NCBI RefSeq assembly: GCF_008693185.1 | Contig: NZ_VXKN01000003.1 | Coordinates: 186,001-250,000, forward strand | DNA: 64,000 bases | Reading direction: 5' to 3' | Source of the DNA: Acinetobacter qingfengensis | GTDB lineage: Bacteria; Pseudomonadota; Gammaproteobacteria; Pseudomonadales; Moraxellaceae | Shown: piece after piece, positions 21,373-30,377 of the stretch | Numbering within the stretch: the first letter of the stretch is position 1 | Layout: each line of letters starts with the position of its first letter | Notes under the pieces: model-generated | What the model saw: the letters and a program-made list of their open reading frames with translations, nothing else | Databases searched by the model: none | What the model was told of the DNA's origin: nothing | Made by a program: the position numbers and the translations under genes

Positions 21373-21418
21373 ACACAATTTATAGTATTTATAGTTTAAG
21401 TTTCACTATAAAACTCAA
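21373..21418 (+). promoter_or_regulatory. Candidate NrdR box pair at the nrdA promoter
   Basis: ACACAATTTATAGT (21373-21386) differs at one position from the NrdR consensus ACACWATATATWGT. A degenerate inverse copy, ACTATAAAACTCAA (21405-21418), lies 32 bp away centre to centre, close to the three helical turns usual for paired NrdR boxes. A -10-like TATAGT is inside the first box. The first box is convincing, the second weak. Confidence 0.6.
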
Positions 21419-21439
21419 TGATAATGGAGCAGTGCCGTC

Positions 21440-24277
21440 ATGAGTGTACTTAACACCACCCCGGGTGAAATACGTGTCATCAAACGTACTGGAGATGTTG
21501 CGGAATTTAATGCTGAAAAAATATCGGTTGCGATCGGTAAAGCATTTTTGGCTGTTGAAGGGCAACAAAGTCATGATTCCAGTAGAATCCATGATCGTAT
21601 TTCAGAATTAACCGAAATGGTATTAAATACATTCAAGCGCCGCTTACCTTCTGGTGGAACAATTCATATTGAAGAAATTCAGGATCAGGTTGAATTGGCG
21701 CTTATGCGTACTGGTGAACAAAAAGTTGCGCGCGCTTATGTGATTTATCGTGAAAAACGTGCTGCTGAACGTTCTGAACGTAATGAAAATCATCATCCAA
21801 CATTGCAGATTACTGATGCCAATGGAGAGTTAAAACCACTTGATCTGACTGCATTACGCCAGACCATTGAAAAAGCAGGTGAAGATCTGGAAGGTATTGA
21901 CACCAATGCAATTGTTGAAGAAACCGTAAAAAATTTATATAACGGTGTAAATGAGTCCGACATCGCAACAACCATGATGATGGCAACGCGTACTCGTATC
22001 GAACACGAACCTAATTACTCTTATGTAACCGCACGGCTATTACGCAACAATTTGGTTCAGGAAGGTTTAGCATTTTTAGATTTGGCAGAAGACACGCTTG
22101 AAAATGATGCATTACCAGCATTTCTGCAAAAAGGTGTTGATTGTGATTTACTAGATCCAGAATTATTAAAATTTGATCTTGAACAACTTGCCACAGCCAT
22201 CAAGCCTGAACGTTCAAATCAATTTACTTATCTTGGTTTACAAACACTGTATGACCGTTATTTCATTCATAAAGATGGTGTTCGCTTTGAACTGCCACAA
22301 TTATTCTTTATGCGTGTGGCAATGGGACTGGCAATTAATGAAAAAGACCGTGAAACACGCGCCATCGAATTTTATAACTTATTGTCCAGCTTTGATTATA
22401 TGGCATCAACACCAACGTTATTTAATTCAGGCACATTACGTCCACAATTGTCTAGTTGCTATTTAACCACCGTACCGGATGATCTATATGGTATTTATAG
22501 TGCCATTCGTGATAATGCCCTACTGTCCAAATGGGCAGGTGGTCTTGGAAATGACTGGACGCCTGTACGTGCCTTAAACTCTTATATTAAAGGTACAAAT
22601 GGTAAATCACAGGGTGTTGTTCCTTTTCTAAAAGTAGTAAATGATACTGCCGTTGCTGTCAATCAGGGTGGTAAACGCAAAGGTGCGGTATGTGCCTACC
22701 TTGAAACGTGGCATTTGGACATTGAAGAATTCCTTGAACTACGAAAAAACACCGGTGATGACCGTCGCCGTACACATGACATGAATACAGCCAACTGGGT
22801 TCCTGATTTATTTATGCAACGTGTATTGGAAAATGCCGACTGGACATTATTCAGCCCATCAGATGCGCCAGATTTACATGATCTCACTGGTTTGGATTTT
22901 GCTGAACGTTATGCTCACTATGAAGCATTAGCCGAGAAAAAAGAAATTCTGCACAAAAAAGTTCGTGCTCAGGATTTATGGCGAAAAATGCTTTCCATGC
23001 TATTTGAAACTGGTCATCCATGGATCACATTCAAAGATGTATGCAACCTACGCTCTCCACAACAACACGTTGGTGTCGTTCATTCATCTAACCTATGTAC
23101 TGAAATTACGCTTAATACCAGTGCAGATGAAATTGCGGTATGTAATCTTGGTTCAATCAACCTTGTTCGCCATATTAATGATGGCAAACTGGATGAAGAA
23201 AAGTTACAACGCACCATCAAAACTGCGGTACGTATGCTAGATAACGTCATCGACATTAACTATTATGCTGTTCCTCAAGCACGTAATTCCAACATGAAAC
23301 ATCGCCCTGTTGGTATGGGAATCATGGGTTTTCAGGATGCTCTATACGAACTAAACATTGGCTATGGCTCAACAGAAGCTGTCAATTTTGCCGATCGTTC
23401 GATGGAAGTTATTAGTTATCATGCCATTCAAACTTCAAGTGACCTTGCTGTGGAACGTGGCACTTATGAGTCTTATCAAGGCTCGTTATGGGATCAAGGT
23501 ATTTTACCGATTGATTCACTGGATAATGTTGCAAAAACTCGTCCTGAAGGCATGTTTGATGTTGACCGTAGTACAACACTGGATTGGGATAGCCTACGTA
23601 ATAAAGTTAAAAAAGACGGTATGCGTAACTCTAATGTAATGGCGATTGCACCAACAGCAACCATTTCAAATATCTGTGGTGTATCACAATCAATTGAACC
23701 AACCTTCCAGAACTTATACGTAAAATCCAACCTTTCTGGTGAGTTCACTGTGATTAACCCTTATCTGGTTCGTGCATTAAAAGCTCGCGGCCTATGGGAT
23801 GTGGTCATGGTTAATGATTTAAAACACTATGAAGGTTCTGTCCAAAAGATTGCTCGTATTCCTGAGGATATCAAAACAATTTTTGCCACAGCATTTGAAG
23901 TTGAACCACGCTGGATTGTTGATGCAGCATCACGCCGTCAAAAATGGCTGGATCAAGCACAATCATTAAACCTGTATATTTCTGGTGCAAATGGTAAAAA
24001 ACTGGATATTACCTACAAAATGGCATGGTTACGTGGCTTAAAAACTACTTATTATCTTCGAGCTTTAGGTGCAACATCTGCAGAAAAATCCACCATTAAT
24101 ACTGGTGCATTAAATGCAGTGAAACAAACCACCGTTGCTACACCATCTACTACTACCGCGCCAACGAAAGTAGACACTGCACCACAAGCAGCAACTTCTG
24201 AAGAGGGTTTTACAACTGCTGCGCCAGTACCACAAGCTTGCTCAATCGACAATCCTGATTGCGAAGCTTGCCAATAA
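21440..24277 (+). CDS. nrdA: Ribonucleoside-diphosphate reductase class Ia, alpha subunit
   Basis: Catalytic subunit of the aerobic class Ia ribonucleotide reductase, 945 residues, longer than E. coli NrdA. An N-terminal ATP-cone (VIKRTGDVAEFNAEKISVAI, about 12-105) gives allosteric control. Active-site cysteines are seen in PQLSSCYLTTV, SSNLCTEITLN and AVCNLGSINLV, corresponding to E. coli Cys225, Cys439 and Cys462. A Thr/Ala/Pro-rich linker of about 60 residues precedes the C-terminal redox tail SIDNPDCEACQ with its CxxC pair. GGAG precedes the ATG. Separated from nrdB by 221 bp with a hairpin, so nrdB may also have its own promoter. Confidence 0.97.
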   Translation: MSVLNTTPGEIRVIKRTGDVAEFNAEKISVAIGKAFLAVEGQQSHDSSRIHDRISELTEMVLNTFKRRLPSGGTIHIEEIQDQVELALMRTGEQKVARAYVIYREKRAAERSERNENHHPTLQITDANGELKPLDLTALRQTIEKAGEDLEGIDTNAIVEETVKNLYNGVNESDIATTMMMATRTRIEHEPNYSYVTARLLRNNLVQEGLAFLDLAEDTLENDALPAFLQKGVDCDLLDPELLKFDLEQLATAIKPERSNQFTYLGLQTLYDRYFIHKDGVRFELPQLFFMRVAMGLAINEKDRETRAIEFYNLLSSFDYMASTPTLFNSGTLRPQLSSCYLTTVPDDLYGIYSAIRDNALLSKWAGGLGNDWTPVRALNSYIKGTNGKSQGVVPFLKVVNDTAVAVNQGGKRKGAVCAYLETWHLDIEEFLELRKNTGDDRRRTHDMNTANWVPDLFMQRVLENADWTLFSPSDAPDLHDLTGLDFAERYAHYEALAEKKEILHKKVRAQDLWRKMLSMLFETGHPWITFKDVCNLRSPQQHVGVVHSSNLCTEITLNTSADEIAVCNLGSINLVRHINDGKLDEEKLQRTIKTAVRMLDNVIDINYYAVPQARNSNMKHRPVGMGIMGFQDALYELNIGYGSTEAVNFADRSMEVISYHAIQTSSDLAVERGTYESYQGSLWDQGILPIDSLDNVAKTRPEGMFDVDRSTTLDWDSLRNKVKKDGMRNSNVMAIAPTATISNICGVSQSIEPTFQNLYVKSNLSGEFTVINPYLVRALKARGLWDVVMVNDLKHYEGSVQKIARIPEDIKTIFATAFEVEPRWIVDAASRRQKWLDQAQSLNLYISGANGKKLDITYKMAWLRGLKTTYYLRALGATSAEKSTINTGALNAVKQTTVATPSTTTAPTKVDTAPQAATSEEGFTTAAPVPQACSIDNPDCEACQ

Positions 24278-24287
24278 TTTTCTTTTG

Positions 24288-24313
24288 GAGATCATTAAGC
24301 ATTTAATGATCTC
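24288..24313. promoter_or_regulatory. Perfect hairpin in the nrdA-nrdB intergenic region
   Basis: GAGATCATTAA (24288-24298) and TTAATGATCTC (24303-24313) with loop GCAT: an uninterrupted 11-bp stem starting 11 bases after the nrdA stop. There is no T tract after it, so it is not a standard terminator; it could stabilise the nrdA 3' end or be a processing site. Confidence 0.55.
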
Positions 24314-24498
24314 TACTGACCATACTTGTTATCAAGTTGATCTATCCTGATAAGTTTTCGCCTCAATGACTATTTACAAAAACTTATCTCCCAAACTGCA
24401 AAACTTTTATGTTTTGTCATGAAACTACTCCGATTCGCTGTATGACAGCATTCAGCGATCAAAAAATTATTATTAAAGTAACCTAGAGAGAGTATGAT

Positions 24499-25785
24499 AT
24501 GTCAATCTTAAGCTGGGACGATTTTGAAGATGATAAGCAGAAACCATCTACACAGCCACAGAAGTCTGAGCCCGTCCAAACGCAAAAAGCGTCTGCATCA
24601 CAAGTGGTATCTCATGCAGAATCACAAACGCAGAATGTGGGCTCTGCTCAACCCAATCAACCATCAACAGCAGGAATTGCAACTGATTCAACCGATCCGT
24701 TGGCTCGAGCATCTGCATCCTTAGCCAATCTGGATATCGCTCCGGGTTTAGAAGAACTGGAAATGGGCGCTGGCCGTGTGCAAGTCGATGACAAAGCCAT
24801 GATCAACTGCCGTGCAGACCTCAATCAACTGGTTCCATTTAAATATGAATGGGCTTGGCAGAAATATCTGGATGGTTGTGCTAACCACTGGATGCCTCAA
24901 GAAATCAACATGAATCATGACATTGCTTTATGGAAGTCTGAAAATGGCTTGACTGATGATGAGCGTGTCATTGTGAAACGTTCTCTTGGTTTCTTCTCAA
25001 CTGCGGATTCACTGGTTGCAAATAATCTGGTATTGGCAATTTACCGTCTTATCACCAACCCTGAATGTCGCCAATATATCTTGCGTCAGGCCTTTGAAGA
25101 AGCCATTCACACGCATGCTTATCAATATTGCATTGAATCATTAAGTATGGATGAAGGTGAAATCTTCAATATGTATCGCGAAGTTCCATCAGTTGCCCGT
25201 AAAGCAGCATGGGGACTTAAATATACGCAATCTTTGGGTGATCCAAGTTTTCGTACGGGCACACCTGAAACCGATCAGGATTTATTACGCAACCTAATCG
25301 CCTTCTACTGCGTACTTGAAGGTATTTTCTTTTATTGTGGTTTTAGCCAGATTTTAAGTATGGGACGCCGCAATAAAATGAATGGTGTTGCAGAACAATT
25401 CCAATATATCTTGCGTGATGAATCTATGCATGTGAATTTTGGTATTGATATGATTAATCAGATCAAAATCGAAAATCCACATCTATGGAGCAAAGAATTC
25501 CAGGAAGAAGTCGTTCAGATGATTCTGGAAGGAACTTTACTCGAAATTGAATATGCTCGTGACACTATGCCTCGTGGTGTATTAGGTATGAATGCCAGCA
25601 TGATGGAAGAGTACCTGAAATTTATCTGTAATCGCCGTCTAATACAGCTTGGTTTACCAGAGCAATATCCGGGTGTAAACAATCCATTCCAGTGGATGTC
25701 GGAAATGATGGATTTACGCAAAGAGAAAAACTTCTTTGAAACCCGTGTGACTGATTATCAAACTGGCGGGGCGCTGAGTTGGTAA
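24499..25785 (+). CDS. nrdB: Ribonucleoside-diphosphate reductase class Ia, beta subunit
   Basis: Diiron-tyrosyl radical subunit of class Ia ribonucleotide reductase, 428 residues. Iron ligands and radical are visible: [16 protein letters not shown] holds a Glu, a His and the radical Tyr, and [15 protein letters not shown] the later Glu/His pair. The first roughly 95 residues are a Gln/Ser/Pro/Thr-rich low-complexity extension not needed by the E. coli protein. AGAGAG precedes the ATG. The 3' end of this gene lies 13 bp from the left boundary of the element at 25799 and is its likely target. Confidence 0.96.
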   Translation: MSILSWDDFEDDKQKPSTQPQKSEPVQTQKASASQVVSHAESQTQNVGSAQPNQPSTAGIATDSTDPLARASASLANLDIAPGLEELEMGAGRVQVDDKAMINCRADLNQLVPFKYEWAWQKYLDGCANHWMPQEINMNHDIALWKSENGLTDDERVIVKRSLGFFSTADSLVANNLVLAIYRLITNPECRQYILRQAFEEAIHTHAYQYCIESLSMDEGEIFNMYREVPSVARKAAWGLKYTQSLGDPSFRTGTPETDQDLLRNLIAFYCVLEGIFFYCGFSQILSMGRRNKMNGVAEQFQYILRDESMHVNFGIDMINQIKIENPHLWSKEFQEEVVQMILEGTLLEIEYARDTMPRGVLGMNASMMEEYLKFICNRRLIQLGLPEQYPGVNNPFQWMSEMMDLRKEKNFFETRVTDYQTGGALSW

Positions 25786-25794
25786 GTTATTAAA

Positions 25795-25798
25795 ATCT
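25795..25798. repeat. Possible 4-bp target-site duplication, left copy (ATCT)
   Basis: ATCT directly precedes the left terminal repeat and the same four bases directly follow the right terminal repeat (39304-39307). Four matching bases could be chance; Tn7-like elements usually make 5-bp duplications. Confidence 0.35.
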
Positions 25799-25824
25799 CA
25801 GTGAATGACAGATAATGCGAGATT
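25799..25824 (+). repeat. Left terminal inverted repeat of the element
   Basis: CAGTGAATGACAGATAA (25799-25815) is perfectly inverted at 39287-39303; the next nine bases, ending in GAGATT, match in six positions. If the true tip follows the 5'-TG/CA-3' rule of Tn7/Mu-type elements, it would be TGAATGACAG starting at 25802. Confidence 0.8.
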
Positions 25825-25835
25825 TTTGACATATA
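25824..25835 (-). repeat. Inner end repeat, left copy (putative transposase-binding site)
   Basis: On the minus strand this reads TATATGTCAAAA, identical to 39209-39220 at the other end and one base different from 39177-39188. It is oriented oppositely to the right-end copies, as expected for binding sites at transposon ends. Confidence 0.6.
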
Positions 25836-25869
25836 TTACGAGATTGTTACAAATCCCATCAACTACATT

Positions 25870-25911
25870 AATTCAAAAAAATAGAGCCATTAGGCTCTAT
25901 TTTTTTGAATT
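25870..25911. terminator. Bidirectional terminator inside the left end
   Basis: Perfect 19-bp inverted repeat (25870-25888 with 25893-25911), GC-rich top TAGAGCC/GGCTCTA, loop ATTA, with seven A and seven T in the arms. Terminates the GmrSD-like gene and any nrdB read-through entering the element. Confidence 0.85.
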
Positions 25912-25934
25912 AAAAAATTAAGATTGCAATATAA

Positions 25935-27845
25935 TTACAAATCCTTAGGTGTATGGAATTCATTTAGAGAATCTGACTTCCAAAAATCACCCCAAATTTT
26001 CTCTGAAATCTCTAAATACAATCTTTGTCTTTGATCAAGATAATCTTTAACGAATAGCTCTTTATTATCAGGACTTTTTAATAATTCAACCTTGTAAGAT
26101 TGAAAACTCAATTTGAATTCATTTTTAGCATTAGTAAAATTTGGATTATTAATATATGCATCCTCATTTAGAGACTGTGCTAAAAGGTTTTCTTTTAAAT
26201 AATGAGGAATTTTTTCATGAACAAACATATCTCTAAATGATTGATTAGTTCCATTTGGAAGTAGTATCAAGCCACCTATACGATTTCTATAATCTTCAAA
26301 TGAACGCTTATCAGCAAAAGTTCCTTGATGGCGCTCATATTTATTTGCCCAAATATGTTCAACCTCAAATGGTTTACCTTTTGATGGTTCATAATATTGA
26401 ACAAAATTAGTTTGCATACCTGAAATTTGTTCAATAAAAACAGTAATTCTAGTTAATAGAAATTTTACAAATCTATAATTTTGTCCATGTAATCTAAAAC
26501 CAAGAACTCCATCAATTTTTTGATCCATCTTAGCTAATTTTTCGGAAAGAATTTTTCTAAGCTCTTGAAAATCTTGCTGTCTAATTTCTTTGACTAGGCT
26601 ATACATTGTGTAACGAATTGATGTAGCCGAAAACAATTTAAAATTGAGAGAGCGCCTAACAGAAAAAGTCTCTATATATCGAGCGACTAAATCTATTTTT
26701 TGTTTTACGACAGTCATATCATCTGTCAATTTTAAAGGTGCTAACATTAATGGAATACTTAGAGTGGGTGCAATCCCCCATCTATGAATATAAAAGACAT
26801 GTTCCAAACCTTCAGTTAAATTCTTTTGAGCATTTAAAATAACTAAATATGCTTTTAGAAAAAACTTGAATCTAACATTTACAAATGATTCATAAGATTC
26901 TGTATCTGAACTATTAAGATCAACTTTTTCAGGATTATCTCTTAACCAACTGTGAAAACGTGTTCCAATTTTTTCAAAGTCTTCATTTTTTGATCCCGCA
27001 GAACCTTGTCTAATTGTGTCGGCATATTGCGCCCGAAACCAAGATTGAAAGAATTTTTGATCTTCATTTTTATCAAAAGATTTAAGGTTTTGAATTTCAG
27101 ACTTCCAATATTCATCTGCTTTTTTTCTTTTATTTTTATCACTAAATTTCGATAGTAGAAAACCTTTCAACATCTCAGATGGAGTTAAATTTAAACCACG
27201 ATCATTCATCGTCTCGAATATTGTATAAGCATTTTCATCAGAATAAGCTGTGATCTGAACTAATATTACTTTTTCTTTAAGCCAATCAATAAAGTTAGCG
27301 AAACAGGTTGTAATCTCGTTTGGAAAGACTTCAGTAATATCTTCATATCTCGCAGCCATATTCAAAGAAGACTCGTCTGAATCAATACCCGTAAACTTCC
27401 CATCCTCGAATAAAGCATTAAAACACGCTAGACGTTCATCAACCTGAATATTAAAGGTTTTCTCACCAAATTTTTCAGAAAAAATCATAGAAGATATTGT
27501 TAAATTCTCATTTAAATCTTTTTGAAAATGATTTAAAAAAATCAAGAAAAGTGTTAGTGAAGTTAGCCGCTGTTGTCCATCAATAATACTTAAACTACCA
27601 TCTTCAGAGGCTGAAACAACAAACGGACCTAAGTAATAGCTATTATAATTTTGGACATCTTTACGTGCATCACCTTGCGTATATTCATTTAAAAAAGCTG
27701 ACGTTAAGTCAGTTACAAGCTGTTGGATATGTATTTTCTGCCAAGAATATTCTCTTTGGAAATAATCAACAGAATATTTTTGCTCATTTAGTACTTGATA
27801 TAGTGTTTTATGAGATGCCTCTATTTTATTTGAAAGATTAGACAC
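25935..27845 (-). CDS. GmrSD/BrxU-type protein (DUF262 plus DUF1524)
   Basis: 636 residues. The N-terminal DUF262 domain contains SVDYFQREYSWQ and the nucleotide-hydrolysis motif IIDGQQRLTSL (Asp89 to Arg93); the C-terminal half ends in a DUF1524-type HNH region with VEHIWANKY (His497), an Asn in RNRIGGLILL, and NGTNQSFRDM. Fused DUF262-DUF1524 proteins such as GmrSD and BrxU are NTP-dependent type IV enzymes that cut modified phage DNA. Translation starts at a GTG with GGGG just upstream. It follows hsdS on the same strand, but a terminator lies between them, so it may depend on read-through or its own promoter. Substrate is not known. Confidence 0.85.
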   Translation of the reverse strand: MSNLSNKIEASHKTLYQVLNEQKYSVDYFQREYSWQKIHIQQLVTDLTSAFLNEYTQGDARKDVQNYNSYYLGPFVVSASEDGSLSIIDGQQRLTSLTLFLIFLNHFQKDLNENLTISSMIFSEKFGEKTFNIQVDERLACFNALFEDGKFTGIDSDESSLNMAARYEDITEVFPNEITTCFANFIDWLKEKVILVQITAYSDENAYTIFETMNDRGLNLTPSEMLKGFLLSKFSDKNKRKKADEYWKSEIQNLKSFDKNEDQKFFQSWFRAQYADTIRQGSAGSKNEDFEKIGTRFHSWLRDNPEKVDLNSSDTESYESFVNVRFKFFLKAYLVILNAQKNLTEGLEHVFYIHRWGIAPTLSIPLMLAPLKLTDDMTVVKQKIDLVARYIETFSVRRSLNFKLFSATSIRYTMYSLVKEIRQQDFQELRKILSEKLAKMDQKIDGVLGFRLHGQNYRFVKFLLTRITVFIEQISGMQTNFVQYYEPSKGKPFEVEHIWANKYERHQGTFADKRSFEDYRNRIGGLILLPNGTNQSFRDMFVHEKIPHYLKENLLAQSLNEDAYINNPNFTNAKNEFKLSFQSYKVELLKSPDNKELFVKDYLDQRQRLYLEISEKIWGDFWKSDSLNEFHTPKDL

Positions 27846-27883
27846 ATATACCCCGATTTTAAGCTAATGATTTGTTTGATAAT

Positions 27884-27913
27884 AAAAAAATAGCACATTT
27901 TTATAAATGTGCT
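27884..27913 (-). terminator. Terminator after hsdS
   Basis: Minus-strand stem AGCACATTT/AAATGTGCT (27892-27900 with 27905-27913), loop of 4, followed on the minus strand by a run of T (27884-27890). Ends the hsd transcript before the GmrSD-like gene. Confidence 0.75.
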
Positions 27914-27941
27914 TTAGATTAATTATAAAGTTTTAACTAAG

Positions 27942-30362
27942 TTAAAGTGGAACAACTGCATTCTGTTTCATCCATTTCAACCCATTCAATACCTCATTTT
28001 GACTAAATTCTTTTTTCTCTTTTGACCAAGCATAAAAATCCTTCAGAAGCTGCTCTTCGGTAACAAATAACTTTCTCTCTAACAAACGTAACCAACAAGC
28101 AAATAGTGTTGCGACTATTTCGATATGATCAGACTTGCTTGTTCTAAAAAGTCCGACTAGCGCATAAATATCTGATGTTTCTTTAGCAAAATACTTATTA
28201 AATGCTGATCTATGTTCATTACACTTAGTGAGAGGTTTATATTTTACATCTCGCTTAGGATCGTAACTAAACCACTCACGATCTTTAAACTCTTTATCTA
28301 AATAACGAGCCATAACTGGATCATAGGGACCAGCGGCATGTTGTTTAAAGTCAGCCGCCAAATCCATATGTTTTAGTTGTTGGCATAAGTAGATCAACTT
28401 TTGCAGTTTTAAATGACCAAAAGTTGGCTCTGTATGCAACTGAAACGTGATTTCAGCAGCTAAAGATAAAAGCTTCAAATCATCGTCAACACTATCATAT
28501 GTAAATAAGTCAATTTGCTCAGTAACTTTTTGATTCGACTGCTTCACAGCCTCAATTGGCTTTTCAAACTGAATTATATTATCTTCTGTTTCAGATTCAT
28601 TATTATCTTTTGAATCATTCAATGCATTAATAACTAAACTATCAGCCAAATGAAGCTTAGTTTTCCGTAATTTACTTTGTAGAACCTGAAACTGTTCAAT
28701 AATAAAGAAGAGTTGATTTACTTTTGATACAATCCGTTTCTGCTCATTAATAGGTGGTAAAGGAATTTTTGTTTGTTGAATTTTATTCAAATTTAAGTTT
28801 GGTTGTGCTCCACCTTCTGCAATCTCACGAATTTCATCATAAATTTTCTGAAAAAATAATTTGATATATCTTCTATTTTCTAATGCTTCTAAAACAGGAA
28901 TAATCCCAGCACATGCTTGATTTGTAGCAGCAGGAATGTTTAACTCTGTAACCTGCCCTCTAGTTTTACCTTGACCGTACATAGCTACAATTAATGATCC
29001 AACAGGATAAATTGTTAGATTGGTTTCTTTTAAGGCTAATTCTGAAACCATTTCGTTAGTTTTTTCAACAAAATCATTTGCTGTTTCACCACTCGATAAC
29101 CAGTTTAAATCTTTCGGGTTCCAATATTCAGGATTTGAACGAGAAGGTGTAGCTCCAGTTCCTACATAGGCAATATTATTCAAATAAACCCAATTCCAAT
29201 TATGAGGAACTTCATATGGCTTTTCTTCGTCAGTTATTTCAGGCAAAGGCTTAGATTTCTTAATTTTACCTTCTTTTACTAATTTCAATTTCTCTTCAGC
29301 AATTTGTTCTAGCAATTCACTTGCTGGTTCATCATTTGGGTCTTGTTTTACTAACTTACCCATTACAGCCAACTGCAAGATCGTTTGTTTTAGCTGTTCG
29401 ACACTGTATTGAGTGGTAAATAACAAATCAAAGTTTTCTGAAATACGTCGCCAATTTTGTTGGAACTCTTCAACATCAGATGAATTAGTCAGAACATTCA
29501 ATAACGTATCAACTAATTGATCATGTGCTTCTGAGCTTAAATTTTGATGCTGTTCAAGTTGATCACAAAGTTGCATCAGTTCATCAACTTTGTTAACGAT
29601 TAGTTTTCTTTCTTCCTTAGATGGCATAGGAACTAGAAATTTTCTTAAATCTGCTGATGATAAATTTGGCTGAGCGGTACCATTATCGTAAATTTTGATC
29701 TGTTTTTTTGCAAAATTAGATTGCAAATATAAGCTTATATAATCAATGAAGCTAGGATCATAAGCTCTTAATATGACTAACGATGATGCAATTGCACCCT
29801 TCAAATCTTTTTGAACAACAACATACTTACCAAGTGAACCTCTTAAACAATATAAAAAATCACCTCCTGTAAATTTACCACTGTTTAATGAATCAAACTT
29901 TTCCTGAGTGATAAATGTCATCTCATGAGTATCAATGCCATCATTTTTCAAATGACCAGCATTGACAAACGGAACTCCGATTTCAACAAGGCAATCTTTA
30001 TTGGGATAATTCTTGCCTCTATCGCCATTTTCAAAATAAAATAAATTTCCTAAGGTTTCCCAAGCCCAAGCAGATGGTATTTCAAATATATTATCTATAA
30101 GCTTTTCTTTAATAGAGTTTGTATCAATTTTTTTTGAATTACTTTTACTTAGGTTTAAAGGCTCTTGTTCAAATTTAGTTATTGAATGAGTTTTTACTAA
30201 GTTACCTGAAATTGCCAAATCTAAAATTAATTGACGTAATTTCTGAATGCCATAAATCGTATCATTTGAACCTGAACCCCGCCCACGTCCTGACTTTTTT
30301 TCAGTTTCTGCTGTCAACCAAATATCTAAATGCTCAGTAATGAGTTTTTTAACATCTGTCAT
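27942..30362 (-). CDS. hsdS: Type I restriction-modification specificity subunit HsdS with extra C-terminal domain
   Basis: 806 residues from the ATG at 30362, which has AGGA eight bases upstream; an ATG three codons earlier abuts that site. Two target-recognition domains (about 75-265 and 385-575), each ending in the conserved NEQKRIV/KEERKLI-type helix region (PMPSKEERKLIVNKVDELMQ and PLPPINEQKRIVSKVNQLFF), decide the two halves of the target. Typical HsdS proteins have 400-600 residues. Here about 170 residues are added; they begin around FGHLKLQKLIYLCQQL and contain HAAGPYDPVMARYL, which resembles the Panacea/DUF4065 (SocA-like) fold. Seven bases downstream of hsdM. Target sequence cannot be read from the protein. 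Confidence 0.9.
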   Translation of the reverse strand: MTDVKKLITEHLDIWLTAETEKKSGRGRGSGSNDTIYGIQKLRQLILDLAISGNLVKTHSITKFEQEPLNLSKSNSKKIDTNSIKEKLIDNIFEIPSAWAWETLGNLFYFENGDRGKNYPNKDCLVEIGVPFVNAGHLKNDGIDTHEMTFITQEKFDSLNSGKFTGGDFLYCLRGSLGKYVVVQKDLKGAIASSLVILRAYDPSFIDYISLYLQSNFAKKQIKIYDNGTAQPNLSSADLRKFLVPMPSKEERKLIVNKVDELMQLCDQLEQHQNLSSEAHDQLVDTLLNVLTNSSDVEEFQQNWRRISENFDLLFTTQYSVEQLKQTILQLAVMGKLVKQDPNDEPASELLEQIAEEKLKLVKEGKIKKSKPLPEITDEEKPYEVPHNWNWVYLNNIAYVGTGATPSRSNPEYWNPKDLNWLSSGETANDFVEKTNEMVSELALKETNLTIYPVGSLIVAMYGQGKTRGQVTELNIPAATNQACAGIIPVLEALENRRYIKLFFQKIYDEIREIAEGGAQPNLNLNKIQQTKIPLPPINEQKRIVSKVNQLFFIIEQFQVLQSKLRKTKLHLADSLVINALNDSKDNNESETEDNIIQFEKPIEAVKQSNQKVTEQIDLFTYDSVDDDLKLLSLAAEITFQLHTEPTFGHLKLQKLIYLCQQLKHMDLAADFKQHAAGPYDPVMARYLDKEFKDREWFSYDPKRDVKYKPLTKCNEHRSAFNKYFAKETSDIYALVGLFRTSKSDHIEIVATLFACWLRLLERKLFVTEEQLLKDFYAWSKEKKEFSQNEVLNGLKWMKQNAVVPL

Positions 30363-30377
30363 TTTATTCATCCTGAA

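Larger units (their letters stand above)
20908..21439. other. 532-bp bfmR/nrdA divergent regulatory region
   Basis: No gene seen. It contains a palindrome nearer bfmR, a DnaA-box pair in the middle and NrdR-like boxes close to nrdA, each listed separately. TTGACA-like hexamers occur near 21231 and 21263 but none has a convincing -10 partner. Confidence 0.6.
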
